From: Paracidovorax wautersii
GTDB lineage: Bacteria; Pseudomonadota; Gammaproteobacteria; Burkholderiales; Burkholderiaceae_C
Direction of reading: 5' to 3'
Assembly: GCF_031453675.1 (NCBI RefSeq)
Contig: NZ_JAVIZX010000001.1
Span: 1,674,001-1,738,000 of the forward strand
Length of the DNA: 64,000 bases
Shown here: positions 41,896 to 49,482 of the stretch, one piece after another
Layout of the letters: each line of letters opens with the position of its first letter
Numbering within the stretch: the first letter of the stretch is position 1
Translations under genes and position numbers: made by a program
Notes under the pieces: model-generated
Told to the model about the DNA's origin: nothing
Seen by the model: the letters and a program-made list of their open reading frames with translations, nothing else
Databases searched by the model: none

Positions 41896-42830
41896 TCGCT
41901 GCGCGGGCTCGCACCAGGGGCCTGGGGCAGCTCTGTCAGAAACCGCGCCACCCGCGCAGCCACAGCCTCGGGCTGCTCCCGGTGCGGCACATGGGCCAGG
42001 CCGGGCAGCAGTTCGACCTGCGCCGGCCCGGCCGCCCAGCAGGCGATGCGCTCGGGCTGTTCGGCCGATCCGTACTCGTCGTTCTCGCCGTGCAGGGCCA
42101 GCACGGGGCAGGTGACGCGGGCCAGCGTGGCCTCGAGCGACCAGGCCGCAAACGCGGGGCTGAGCCAGGTGTCCACCCACGCGTTCAGCACCCAGTGGGC
42201 CTTGCGGGTATCGCCGCCGTGGTAGCGGGCCAGGCGGTCCATCTGCGCGGGGTGGGCCAGGAACTGGTCGCGCGCGTCGCGGATGCCCTGCCGCGTGCGC
42301 TCTTCCACGCAGGCCTGCGCGGCGATGGTGACAAGGGCCTCGCAGTCGCCGTGCTCGCCGGGGCCCGGCTGTCGCACCGATGCGTTTGCCGCTGAGGCCG
42401 CCGCGCAGTGTGCGGCCATGCCGCCGCCCACGCTGTGGCCCAGCACCACGTAGCGGCCGATTTCCAGTTGTGCGCGCAGGGCGGGCAGCGCGGTGTGCGC
42501 TTCGTCTTCCACAAAGTCCAGCGGCAGCACATCCGTGCGCGCGTCGGATCGGCCGAACCCCAGCCGGTCGTAGGCGATGACGTCGCGGCCGGTGGCAGCG
42601 GCCAGCACGGCCGGAAAGCCGCGCCACAGCTCCACGCAGCCCAGCGAATCGTGGAAGAGCACGATGGGCGGCCGGGCCGTCTGCCCGTCCGCTGGCCGAG
42701 GCGCCGCCCAGCGCCGGGCGAACAGGCGGCCCCGGGGCGTGGTGACCCAATGGTCCTGCGGCGCCGGGGCCGACGCTGCAGCGGTTGTGGGGGCGGAGGA
42801 GGGTACGTGCGGGGCGCTCATGTCCGGCAT
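41889..42830 (-). CDS. Alpha/beta-fold hydrolase
   Basis: Serine hydrolase of about 313 residues. Fold landmarks: PPIVLFHDSLGCVELWRG (oxyanion region), nucleophile elbow GHSVGGG, LALHGENDEYGSAEQPERIA with the acid residue, and LAHVPHREQP with the catalytic His. The substrate cannot be assigned. The start is uncertain: ATGs at 42830 and 42821 are in frame, and neither has a good ribosome site. The stop codon comes from repeat copy I, so the extreme C-terminus (GASPRSDL) may have been altered by that element. Confidence 0.85.
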   Translation of the reverse strand: MPDMSAPHVPSSAPTTAAASAPAPQDHWVTTPRGRLFARRWAAPRPADGQTARPPIVLFHDSLGCVELWRGFPAVLAAATGRDVIAYDRLGFGRSDARTDVLPLDFVEDEAHTALPALRAQLEIGRYVVLGHSVGGGMAAHCAAASAANASVRQPGPGEHGDCEALVTIAAQACVEERTRQGIRDARDQFLAHPAQMDRLARYHGGDTRKAHWVLNAWVDTWLSPAFAAWSLEATLARVTCPVLALHGENDEYGSAEQPERIACWAAGPAQVELLPGLAHVPHREQPEAVAARVARFLTELPQAPGASPRSDL

Positions 42831-43068
42831 TGTGGACAGTGCCGCGCGCTGGGCCTGTCGCCTGCGCTGCGTTGGCAGCATTTGCACCTTCGATGGCCCG
42901 CATGGTCGGGATGGCCTGCGCGGGCGCAGTGCGGGATACTCGGCGCCCGCGCCCGCCTTTCGGCCATCGCCTCCGCTGCGCGCTGTGCCCTGGCCGCGCC
43001 AGGCCAGGCCAGGCCAGTGTCCCCTTCAGACCCTCAGCCACTCACCCACCGCCCCAAGGATTCCCGCA

Positions 43069-43671
43069 TTGAAATCAGCCAGCGCAACCACCTTCGATGA
43101 GGCGTACTACCAGCGCTTCTACTTCGACAAGAAAACCAGCGTGGTGGACCCGGCGCACATGGAGCGCCTGGGCACCTTCGTGTGCAGCTACCTGCAGTAC
43201 CTGCGGGTGCCGGTGCTGCGCGCGCTGGACGTGGGCTGCGGCATCGGGCTGTGGAAGGGCATCGTGGAGCGGCACTTTCCCGCCGCGCGCTACAAGGGGG
43301 TGGAGTTCAGCCCCTACCTGTGCGAGCGCTTCGGCTGGCAGCAGGGCTCGGTGGTCGATTACCAGGCGGCCGAGCCGTTCGACTTCGTGATCTGCCAGGG
43401 CGTGCTGCCCTACCTGAGCGAGGCGGACCTCAAGGCCGCCCTGCGCAACCTGGGCCGCCTGTGCCGCGGCGCCCTGTACATCGAGGCCGTCTCGCGCGAG
43501 GACTATGAGCGCGACATCGTCGACGAAGACCTGACCGACGGCCGTGTCTTCCGCCACAGCGCCCAGTTGTACCGCCGCGGCCTGCGCGAGCACTTCCTGG
43601 AGCTGGGCGGCGGCCTGTGGCTGAGCCGTGAGGCGGAAGTGCCGCTGTTCGAATTGGAGCACCGGGGCTAG
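43069..43671 (+). CDS. Class I SAM-dependent methyltransferase
   Basis: Soluble methyltransferase-fold protein of 200 residues. The SAM-binding motif I ALDVGCGIGLWKGIVE is followed by YKGVEFSPYLCERFG and motif IV FDFVICQGVLPYLSE. The N-terminal FDEAYYQRFYFDKKTSV is a group signature seen in related proteobacterial proteins. The start is a TTG at 43069 with AAGGA eight bases upstream; the longer frame overlaps the divergent hydrolase. The acceptor is unknown. Confidence 0.88.
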   Translation: MKSASATTFDEAYYQRFYFDKKTSVVDPAHMERLGTFVCSYLQYLRVPVLRALDVGCGIGLWKGIVERHFPAARYKGVEFSPYLCERFGWQQGSVVDYQAAEPFDFVICQGVLPYLSEADLKAALRNLGRLCRGALYIEAVSREDYERDIVDEDLTDGRVFRHSAQLYRRGLREHFLELGGGLWLSREAEVPLFELEHRG

Positions 43672-43751
43672 GCTCGGTGCCGTGGATCGGAATGCTCCGA
43701 GACGCCACCTGAAGTGGCGCGCGGATGGAGAGTTAACGAGGGAGGTGAACG

Positions 43752-44604
43752 ATGGACAGCACGGCAATTGCTGGCGTGTCACAAGGTGTGATTGCGTATC
43801 TACCGTTAAGTTTGCCTTTGGGCATCACTGCCTTGTTTGTCTGGGCGGTGCTGCGCACGGAGTCCTGGCACTTGCTGCGACGTCGCTTTCGGCAGGTGGT
43901 ACATGGCAAAGGTGAAATTACGGATTCAGGCATTCGCGCATTCGTTGAGGATCAGAGCAATCTAGCTGCGTTCCGAATTTTTGTGGGCCCTGCGGCTGCC
44001 ACTTTGGAAGAGGCACGTACGCTGATGGAGTGGTGCCGGACGCGGGATGTCGATCTCGGCTCGTTGCGCATGTGCGGCGACCACTTTGATTTGAAATCAC
44101 GGCGGATTAAGGTCAGTGAGCGATACCTGAAATGGCTTGGCGGGTTTTGGCGCGTTTGCAGTGATTTTCCCAATTGCCGGCTTGGTTTCGCTGCAGCTGA
44201 TCTCATCGTCACAGGCGCTTCTTACCGTCAAAGCAAGCGGGCAGGACTTTTTCGCTTCCGTATCGGGGGCGCGGGCGGTGTGGCCGCTGCTTGACGGGCC
44301 TGCCATTACGTCAGAAGACTGCGGCAATGCCGAAGTTGCGGCAGACCGCGTGCGGCTCTCGAAAGAGGACACACAGGTGATATGCCGTTTGCTCTTGAAA
44401 CCGGGGTTTGACGTTTACATAAGGAACGCTTTAAGTGAACAAAGGGCAGCCTTGGCATTGCTTGGCATTGCTTTCTTCGCAGCCATGTATTTCGCTGGCG
44501 TTTGGGCCATGACCTGCGCTTCTGCATTGAAAATGCTGCGGCGACAAGTCGATCCGGCGTTACCTGGCGCTCAATTGGAACTGGACTTCGACGGCGCGCG
44601 CTAA
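43752..44604 (+). pseudogene. Hypothetical multi-span membrane protein, broken by a one-base frameshift
   Basis: Two overlapping frames form one sensible protein of about 284 residues. Frame one gives an N-terminal membrane helix (GVIAYLPLSLPLGITALFVW), a cytoplasmic stretch and VSERYLKWLGGF. The next frame continues GFGAFAVIFPIAGLVSLQLI, a periplasmic domain (ASGQDFFASVSGARAVWPLL) and a last helix (ALALLGIAFFAAMYFAGVW). The junction lies at the T4 run at 44145-44148; deleting one T joins the frames. The gene has lower GC and less biased codons than its neighbours, suggesting recent acquisition. Function is not recognised. Sequencing error at the homopolymer is an alternative to real inactivation. 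Confidence 0.7.
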
Positions 44605-44668
44605 CCGACATGAACATGCAAAAGATCGTGCATTTGCCTATGACTCCGGTCACACAATTTCCGCCCCA

Positions 44669-45514
44669 GTGAACCCTTCAGTCCCCGTGCCCCACGCCGT
44701 CTCCCGCCTGCGCGCCGCGCGCCTGGCGCGCAGCTCCAAACCCTTCCTGGCCCGCGGTGGCCCACGGGGCGAGCGCTGCCCGGGCTGCCGGCTGGTGCCC
44801 AGCCATTGCCTGTGCAACCTGCATCCTGCCGTGCCCACGAACGCGGGCGTGTGCCTGCTGATGGCGGACATCGAGCCGCTCAAGCCCAGCAACACGGGCT
44901 GGCTGATCGCCGATGTGGTGCCCGACACGTGGGCCTTCGGCTGGGCGCGCACGGAGGTGGACCCGGCGCTGCTGGCGCTGCTGGGCGATCCGCTGTGGCA
45001 GCCGTATGTGGTGTTTCCGGGCGAGTTCGTGGCGCCGGAGCGGGTGGTGACGCAGTTGCTGGCCGAGGGGGCGGACCCGGAGTGCGCCGGTGCAGCTGCC
45101 CCCAAGCGCCCGCTCTTTGTGCTGCTCGATGCCACCTGGCCCGAGGCGCGCAAGATGTTCCGCAAGAGTCCGTACCTGGACCACCTGCCGGTACTGAGCC
45201 TGCAGGCCGAGCAGCTGTCGCGCTACCGGCTGCGGCGTTCCACGCGGGGCGACCATTTCTGCACGGCCGAGGTGGCGGGGCTGTGCATGGAGCTGGCGGG
45301 CGAGCCGCGCGCATCGCAGGTGCTGGAGGCGTACCTGGACGTCTTCACCCACCACTACCTGCAGGCCAAGCACCAGCTGCCGCCGCAACGGGACGGAGAC
45401 GAACACCGCCGGCTGCGCGAGGCGCTCCTTCGGCAATGCGCTGACCTAGGCGAACAGGGCGCCGCGCTCAGCTGGGTGCTGCCCGCCCGCGCGCTGCCGC
45501 GAACGGCCGGCTGA
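44669..45514 (+). CDS. DTW-domain protein, tRNA-uridine aminocarboxypropyltransferase-like
   Basis: Predicted enzyme that adds the 3-amino-3-carboxypropyl group of SAM to tRNA uridine (acp3U), as in TapT/DTWD proteins. The 281 residues include the zinc-like cysteine cluster CPGCRLVPSHCLC, the family motif LLDATWPEARKMFRKSPYL (D-x-T-W variant of DTW) and STRGDHFCTAEVAGL. It starts with GTG at 44669. Its last 47 bases overlap the 3' end of the convergent glycosylase gene. Confidence 0.88.
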   Translation: MNPSVPVPHAVSRLRAARLARSSKPFLARGGPRGERCPGCRLVPSHCLCNLHPAVPTNAGVCLLMADIEPLKPSNTGWLIADVVPDTWAFGWARTEVDPALLALLGDPLWQPYVVFPGEFVAPERVVTQLLAEGADPECAGAAAPKRPLFVLLDATWPEARKMFRKSPYLDHLPVLSLQAEQLSRYRLRRSTRGDHFCTAEVAGLCMELAGEPRASQVLEAYLDVFTHHYLQAKHQLPPQRDGDEHRRLREALLRQCADLGEQGAALSWVLPARALPRTAG

Positions 45515-46130
45515 GGTAGCGCGACCCCGCCTCGCCAAAGCGCCAGGGCACGTCCACCGCCTTGGAGATGCCGATGCGCGGGCCGCAGGCGACGGCCACG
45601 GCGCCCGCGGTCGACGCCGCGCCGGCCTCCGAAGCCGGGGAGGGCGCTGGCTCCAGCAGCTGGAAGGGCGGCTGACCCAGCGGCTCGCCGTTGAGCCGCG
45701 CGTCGATGCCCAGCGCCTGCGCCAGGCGGCCGGGGCCGGCGCACAGCAGGCGCGCGTCCTGCAGACCGCGGCGGGCGCGCATCGTCTCCAGTCCGTGCGT
45801 GGGCTCCAGCGCGCGCAGCAGCACGCCGGCGCCGTGGCCGGCTTCGCGGCAGACGGTGTTCACGCACCAGTGCAGGCCGTACGAACGGTAGACATACGCA
45901 TGCCCCGGCGGCCCGAACATGGCGGCGTTGCGTGCGGTAAGCCCGCCGTAGGTGTGCGATGCCGCGTCGGCCTGGTCATAGGCCTCGGTCTCCACGATGC
46001 GGCCGCCCACGCCGTCCACCAGCAGCGTCACGCCGATCAGCCGGCGCGCCACTGCGTGCGCAGGGGCAGAGAAATCGATGGTGGCGGGCACCAGGGCGAT
46101 GGGGGCAGCAGCGGAAGAAGCCAGGGACAT
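45468..46130 (-). CDS. DNA-3-methyladenine glycosylase (AAG/MPG family)
   Basis: Base-excision repair glycosylase, 220 residues, removing alkylated purines. Family motifs: LLVDGVGGRIVETEAYDQAD (catalytic Glu region), HTYGGLTARNAAMFGPPGHA, YVYRSYGLHWCVNTV, GVLLRALEP and GPGRLAQALGID, with RIGISKAVDVPWRF near the end. It shows the normal length and order of the mammalian-type AAG family. It converges on the DTW gene with a 47-base overlap. Confidence 0.93.
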   Translation of the reverse strand: MSLASSAAAPIALVPATIDFSAPAHAVARRLIGVTLLVDGVGGRIVETEAYDQADAASHTYGGLTARNAAMFGPPGHAYVYRSYGLHWCVNTVCREAGHGAGVLLRALEPTHGLETMRARRGLQDARLLCAGPGRLAQALGIDARLNGEPLGQPPFQLLEPAPSPASEAGAASTAGAVAVACGPRIGISKAVDVPWRFGEAGSRYLSRPFAAARGRAAPS

Positions 46131-46151
46131 GGGCCGAGTGTGCCGCGCCGG

Positions 46152-46625
46152 TCAGGACGACAGGCCGTGCTGTCGGTGCCAGTCGGCCAGCGAGGTGTCC
46201 GGCAGTTCCTGCACCGAGGTGTCCTGCGGCCCGGCGTGCACCACCACCCAGTCGGGCTTGTAGGCCAGCATGGCATGCGTGCTCTGGGGCGGCGCGGGCA
46301 GGGGCGTGTCCACCGCGCCGGCGTGCGGGTGCACCAGGTCGGGCCAGCGCGGGTCGTACAGCCACATCGCCGTGCCGCAGTGCTTGCAGAAGTGGCGCTC
46401 GGCGGGGCTGCGCGTGCCGTCGGGCATCTTGGCGTGGTAGATCGCCAGGTGGTGGCGGCCGCGCACTTCCAGCGTGCGATGGTCCGCCCCCAGGTTAATG
46501 GCGTAGCCGCCGGTGCCCGCCGTCTTGCGGCAGATGGAGCAATGGCAGCGCATGAAGGGCACGGGTTCGTGCGCCGTGACGGTGTAGCTGACGGCGCCGC
46601 AGTGGCAAGAGCCTTCGATGTGCAT
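46152..46625 (-). CDS. GFA-family zinc protein (glutathione-dependent formaldehyde-activating-like)
   Basis: Small zinc-binding protein of 157 residues with the family cysteines: GSCHCGAVSYTV, CHCSICRKTAGTGGYAINL and HFCKHCGTAMWLYDPRWPD. Such proteins are often annotated as S-hydroxymethylglutathione synthase-like, but many have no proven activity. AGGAGA precedes the ATG at 46625. It lies 21 bases upstream of the glycosylase start on the same strand and may share a transcript with it. Confidence 0.9.
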   Translation of the reverse strand: MHIEGSCHCGAVSYTVTAHEPVPFMRCHCSICRKTAGTGGYAINLGADHRTLEVRGRHHLAIYHAKMPDGTRSPAERHFCKHCGTAMWLYDPRWPDLVHPHAGAVDTPLPAPPQSTHAMLAYKPDWVVVHAGPQDTSVQELPDTSLADWHRQHGLSS

Positions 46626-47004
46626 GGGGGATCTCCTGACAGGGCCGGGACGACCGGTCCGCTGAAGCGATCGTGGTGGCGTGCGCTGCCGTGCGGCGTC
46701 GGAGGGCGGCGCGTCGGGCCGTCGGTGCAGGTGGGTGCGGCAGAGGATGCGCCGCCGCTTCTGTTTTGATAGCTGTTTACGCACGCGGGACGGGCGCTGC
46801 AGGCCCATTTGATATGAAATCTCTTCCTGCCCGGTACGGCTCCTGCTCCATCTCCATGGGCGCGCAGGCGACGCGGGTAGCCGCAGCGCGCCTACAAGGA
46901 GGCGCTGCGCCGCGTCCGACAGTGGCGTCAAGGCGCGGGCGATGCCTCCGCGCTCGCCCCACATCGCTGCCCCAGGCCGGCTCCCTCTCCGATCGCAAAG
47001 ACCC
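46626..47004. other. Intergenic region between divergent GFA and ExoD genes
   Basis: Holds repeat copy J (46760-46820) and presumably both promoters. No supported gene is present; long frames on either strand have no ribosome site. Confidence 0.6.
46760..46820 (+). repeat. Dispersed repeat, copy J
   Basis: TCTGTTTTGATAGCTGTTTA, then CGCACGCGGGACGGGCGCTG and CAGGCCCATTTGATATGAAA. It keeps TTTTGATAGCTG and GGCCCATTTGATA, with a diverged centre. Confidence 0.65.
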
Positions 47005-47748
47005 ATGACCGCATCAACGACGACCTCCTCCACGTGCCCCCGCACCGCCCGCAGCGCAACGGACGCCTCGGCGTCGCCCACGGACCCCAAGGCGCCGGGC
47101 GCCGCCGCGGCCGATTCGCTCACCGGCATCCTCGACGCGCTGGGCACGCTGGCGCGCGAGAACCGCCCGCAGGCGGACGGGGCAGGGCCGGCCGGCGCGG
47201 ACCAGGACAAGGAGAGCAGCCCGGAGGATGCCGGCAAGGTGCGCGTGGGCGACATGGTGGGCGCGTTCGGCACGCGCAGCTATGGACCGTTCCTGATCGT
47301 GCCGGCGCTGCTGGAGATCTCTCCCATCGGCGCCGTGCCCGGCGTGCCGACGGTGCTGGCGACCATGGTGGTGCTGTTCGCCGCGCAGATGCTGTTCGGC
47401 GCCAAGCGCCTGTGGGTGCCGGGGTTCGTCGAGCGGGCGGGCTTCTCCGCGCGGCGGCTGGAGCGCGGCGTGCAGAAGCTGCGGCCCGTGGCGTGCCGCA
47501 TCGACCGCTGGTTCCACGGCCGCCTGCGCCGGCTCACCACCGGTCCGTTCATGCGCGTGGCCGCGGCGGGGTGCATCGCCCTGGCCATCACCGTGCCGCT
47601 GCTGGAGGTGGTGCCCTTCGCCAGCTCCATCCCCATGGCCGCCATCGCGCTCTTCGGGCTGGCCCTGCTGGTGGGGGACGGGCTGCTGATGCTGGGCGCC
47701 TGCGCCCTGGCTCTGGGCGCCCTGGGCATGCTCGCCGTGGCCCTGTAG
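47005..47748 (+). CDS. ExoD-family exopolysaccharide synthesis protein
   Basis: Inner-membrane protein of 247 residues in the ExoD family, linked in rhizobia to exopolysaccharide production. After a hydrophilic N-terminus (about 1-70) come KVRVGDMVGAFGTRSYGPFL, then LLEISPIGAVPGVPTVLATM, KRLWVPGFVERAGFSARRLE and two to three C-terminal helices. The ATG at 47005 is preferred over an in-frame start 63 bases upstream, which adds only arginine-rich sequence. No polysaccharide cluster is adjacent. Confidence 0.85.
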   Translation: MTASTTTSSTCPRTARSATDASASPTDPKAPGAAAADSLTGILDALGTLARENRPQADGAGPAGADQDKESSPEDAGKVRVGDMVGAFGTRSYGPFLIVPALLEISPIGAVPGVPTVLATMVVLFAAQMLFGAKRLWVPGFVERAGFSARRLERGVQKLRPVACRIDRWFHGRLRRLTTGPFMRVAAAGCIALAITVPLLEVVPFASSIPMAAIALFGLALLVGDGLLMLGACALALGALGMLAVAL

Positions 47749-47822
47749 CCGCGGCCGTTGCCGCGCCCACGATGGGCGCCGTGCCTACAGCCCGGCGGCG
47801 GCGTGCGGCGTACCATCGCCGC

Positions 47823-48407
47823 ATGTCCGATCGCACCCTGCCCCGCCGCGCCCTGCTCAACGCCGCGCCCGCCGTGCTGCTGATGGCCACGGGCCTGCTC
47901 CGACCGCTCGCCGCCCACGCCGCGCCGCGCTACACCGTCCCGCGCGAAGAGATCGAGGAGGCTGTGAAGCAGCGCTTTCCGCTGCGCTACCCGGTGAGCA
48001 ACCTCGCCACCCTGGCGGTGCTGGCGCCGCGCATCGGGCTCAAGCCGGACGTCAACCGCCTCAATGCCGACCTGCCGGTCGAGGCCAGCGGGCCGGTACT
48101 GCGGCGCACGTACAACGGGCGGCTGAACGTGGACTTCGGCCTGCGCTACGAGCCCAAGGACCGCACGCTGCGCGCGCACGATCTGCAGATCAACGCGCTG
48201 GAGTTTCCCGACCTGCCGCCCGAGGCGGCTCTGCTGCTGTCGCAGTACGGCCCCCAACTGGCCCGCCAGTCGCTGGGCGAGGTGGTGCTGCACACCCTCA
48301 AGCCCGAAGACCTGGCCCTGCCGGACGGCCTGGGCCTGCAGCCCGGCGCCATCACGGTGACGGACCGCGGCCTGGCGGTGAAACTGGTCCCCAAGCCTCT
48401 TTTCTGA
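47823..48407 (+). CDS. DUF1439-type exported protein
   Basis: Exported protein of 194 residues with a signal peptide (about 1-33, with PRR before the hydrophobic core, possibly Tat) ending AAHAAP. The mature part has the pattern YTVPREEIEEAVKQRFPLRY, NGRLNVDFGLRYEPKDRTLR, LQINALEFPDLPPEAALLLS and ALPDGLGLQPGAITVTDRGL, as in DUF1439/YceB-like lipid-binding-fold proteins. No lipobox cysteine is visible. The function is not established. Confidence 0.75.
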   Translation: MSDRTLPRRALLNAAPAVLLMATGLLRPLAAHAAPRYTVPREEIEEAVKQRFPLRYPVSNLATLAVLAPRIGLKPDVNRLNADLPVEASGPVLRRTYNGRLNVDFGLRYEPKDRTLRAHDLQINALEFPDLPPEAALLLSQYGPQLARQSLGEVVLHTLKPEDLALPDGLGLQPGAITVTDRGLAVKLVPKPLF

Positions 48408-48457
48408 TCCTGGCGAATCGCTGCCCGCCTTCCAGATGCACACGGTGCGGTGATGCG

Positions 48458-48516
48458 CTAATTGGCTTCTAACGCTTATCCCATAAGCGCAGGCAGCTAT
48501 TGAAGGAGTAGCAATA
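48458..48516 (-). repeat. Dispersed ~55-bp repeat, copy K
   Basis: GCTAATTGGCTTCTAACGCT, TATCCCATAAGCGCAGGCAG and CTATTGAAGGAGTAGCAATA: reverse-complement copy with AAGCGCAGGCAGCTATTGAA and an ATAAGCG/CGCTTAT palindrome. It lies 51 bases after the DUF1439 stop. Confidence 0.75.
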
Positions 48517-48622
48517 GGCCCGGGCTGAGGCGGGCAGCACCCCACCCCGTGGCGCCTCCCCACCTTGGCGTGCGGCGCCGTCCTGCACCGGGCGGTGGGG
48601 GCCTCGGGGCATTCTCTGCGGC

Positions 48623-49468
48623 ATGACTGCGCCTGCTCCAGCCCCCCAGCCTACCCCCTCCCATGCCCTTTCGCCCGCTGCTGCAAAAGCCGCTGGCACG
48701 CCCCGCCTGCAGGGGCTGGTCGCCCTGGTCACGGGCGGCGCGCAGGGCATCGGCCTGGGCGTGGCCGAGCGCCTGGCGCAGGAGGGCGCGGACATCGCCC
48801 TGCACGTGCGCAAGGAAGACGAGCGGTCGCGCGCCGCGCACGACCGCATCACGGGCACCGGCAGCCGCTGCGAGGTCCTGGCCGGCGACCTGCGCGACGT
48901 GCCGCGCATGCAGGCCGTAGTGCGCGAGGCGCAGGACGCTTTTGGCCGGCTCGACGTGCTGGTGAACAACGCCGGCCTGGAGCTGCGCGCGGACTTTCTG
49001 GACACCACCGAAGAGGACTACGACCGCGTGCTGGACGTGAACCTGAAGGGCGCGTTCTTCACGGCGCAGGCCTTCGCCCGCGCGCTGCGCGATGCACGCC
49101 GGCCGGGCCGCATCATCCACATGAGTTCGGTGCACGAGGATCTGCCTTTTCCGCACTTCACTTCGTACTGCGCCAGCAAGGGCGGCATGCGCATGCTGAT
49201 GCGCAACATGGCCATCGAGCTGGCACCGCTGGGCATCACCGTCAACAACGTGGCGCCCGGCGCCATCCGCACGCCGATCAACCAGGATCTGCTGGCCAAC
49301 CCCCAGAAGCTGAAGGCGCTGACGGCGCAGATTCCCCTCGGCCGGCTGGGTGAGCCGCCGGACGTGGCGGGCGCGGTGGTGTACCTCGCCTCGCCCGACG
49401 CCGCCTACGTGACCGGCACCACGCTGGTGGTCGATGGGGGCTTGCTCTGGAACTATGAAGAGCAATAA
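48623..49468 (+). CDS. SDR-family oxidoreductase, glucose-1-dehydrogenase-like
   Basis: NAD(P)-dependent short-chain dehydrogenase of 281 residues. Cofactor motif TGGAQGIGLG, NNAG (LVNNAGLEL), catalytic Ser in IIHMSSVHEDLP, Tyr-x3-Lys in YCASKG, and C-terminal PGAIRTPIN. The SSVHEDLPFPHFTSYCASKGG stretch, split here as SSVHEDLP and FTSYCASKGG, resembles glucose 1-dehydrogenases of the Gram-positive type. A 30-residue N-terminal extension is alanine/proline-rich. It lies 14 bases before the trehalase gene and could oxidise the glucose that trehalase releases. Confident in family, less so in substrate. Confidence 0.87.
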   Translation: MTAPAPAPQPTPSHALSPAAAKAAGTPRLQGLVALVTGGAQGIGLGVAERLAQEGADIALHVRKEDERSRAAHDRITGTGSRCEVLAGDLRDVPRMQAVVREAQDAFGRLDVLVNNAGLELRADFLDTTEEDYDRVLDVNLKGAFFTAQAFARALRDARRPGRIIHMSSVHEDLPFPHFTSYCASKGGMRMLMRNMAIELAPLGITVNNVAPGAIRTPINQDLLANPQKLKALTAQIPLGRLGEPPDVAGAVVYLASPDAAYVTGTTLVVDGGLLWNYEEQ

Positions 49469-49482
49469 AGAACAATCCCTGC

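Noticed and set aside
44140-44160. Programmed frameshift at the T4 run
   Set aside because: The zero-frame codons GGG TTT TGG do not form the X-XXY-YYZ heptamer of -1 slippage, and no stimulatory structure was evident; a +1 event would need unusual signals.
44137-44604. Separate gene starting with TTG at 44137
   Set aside because: No ribosome site, and it begins in mid-helix; joined to the upstream frame it gives a continuous membrane protein, so a frameshift is the better explanation.
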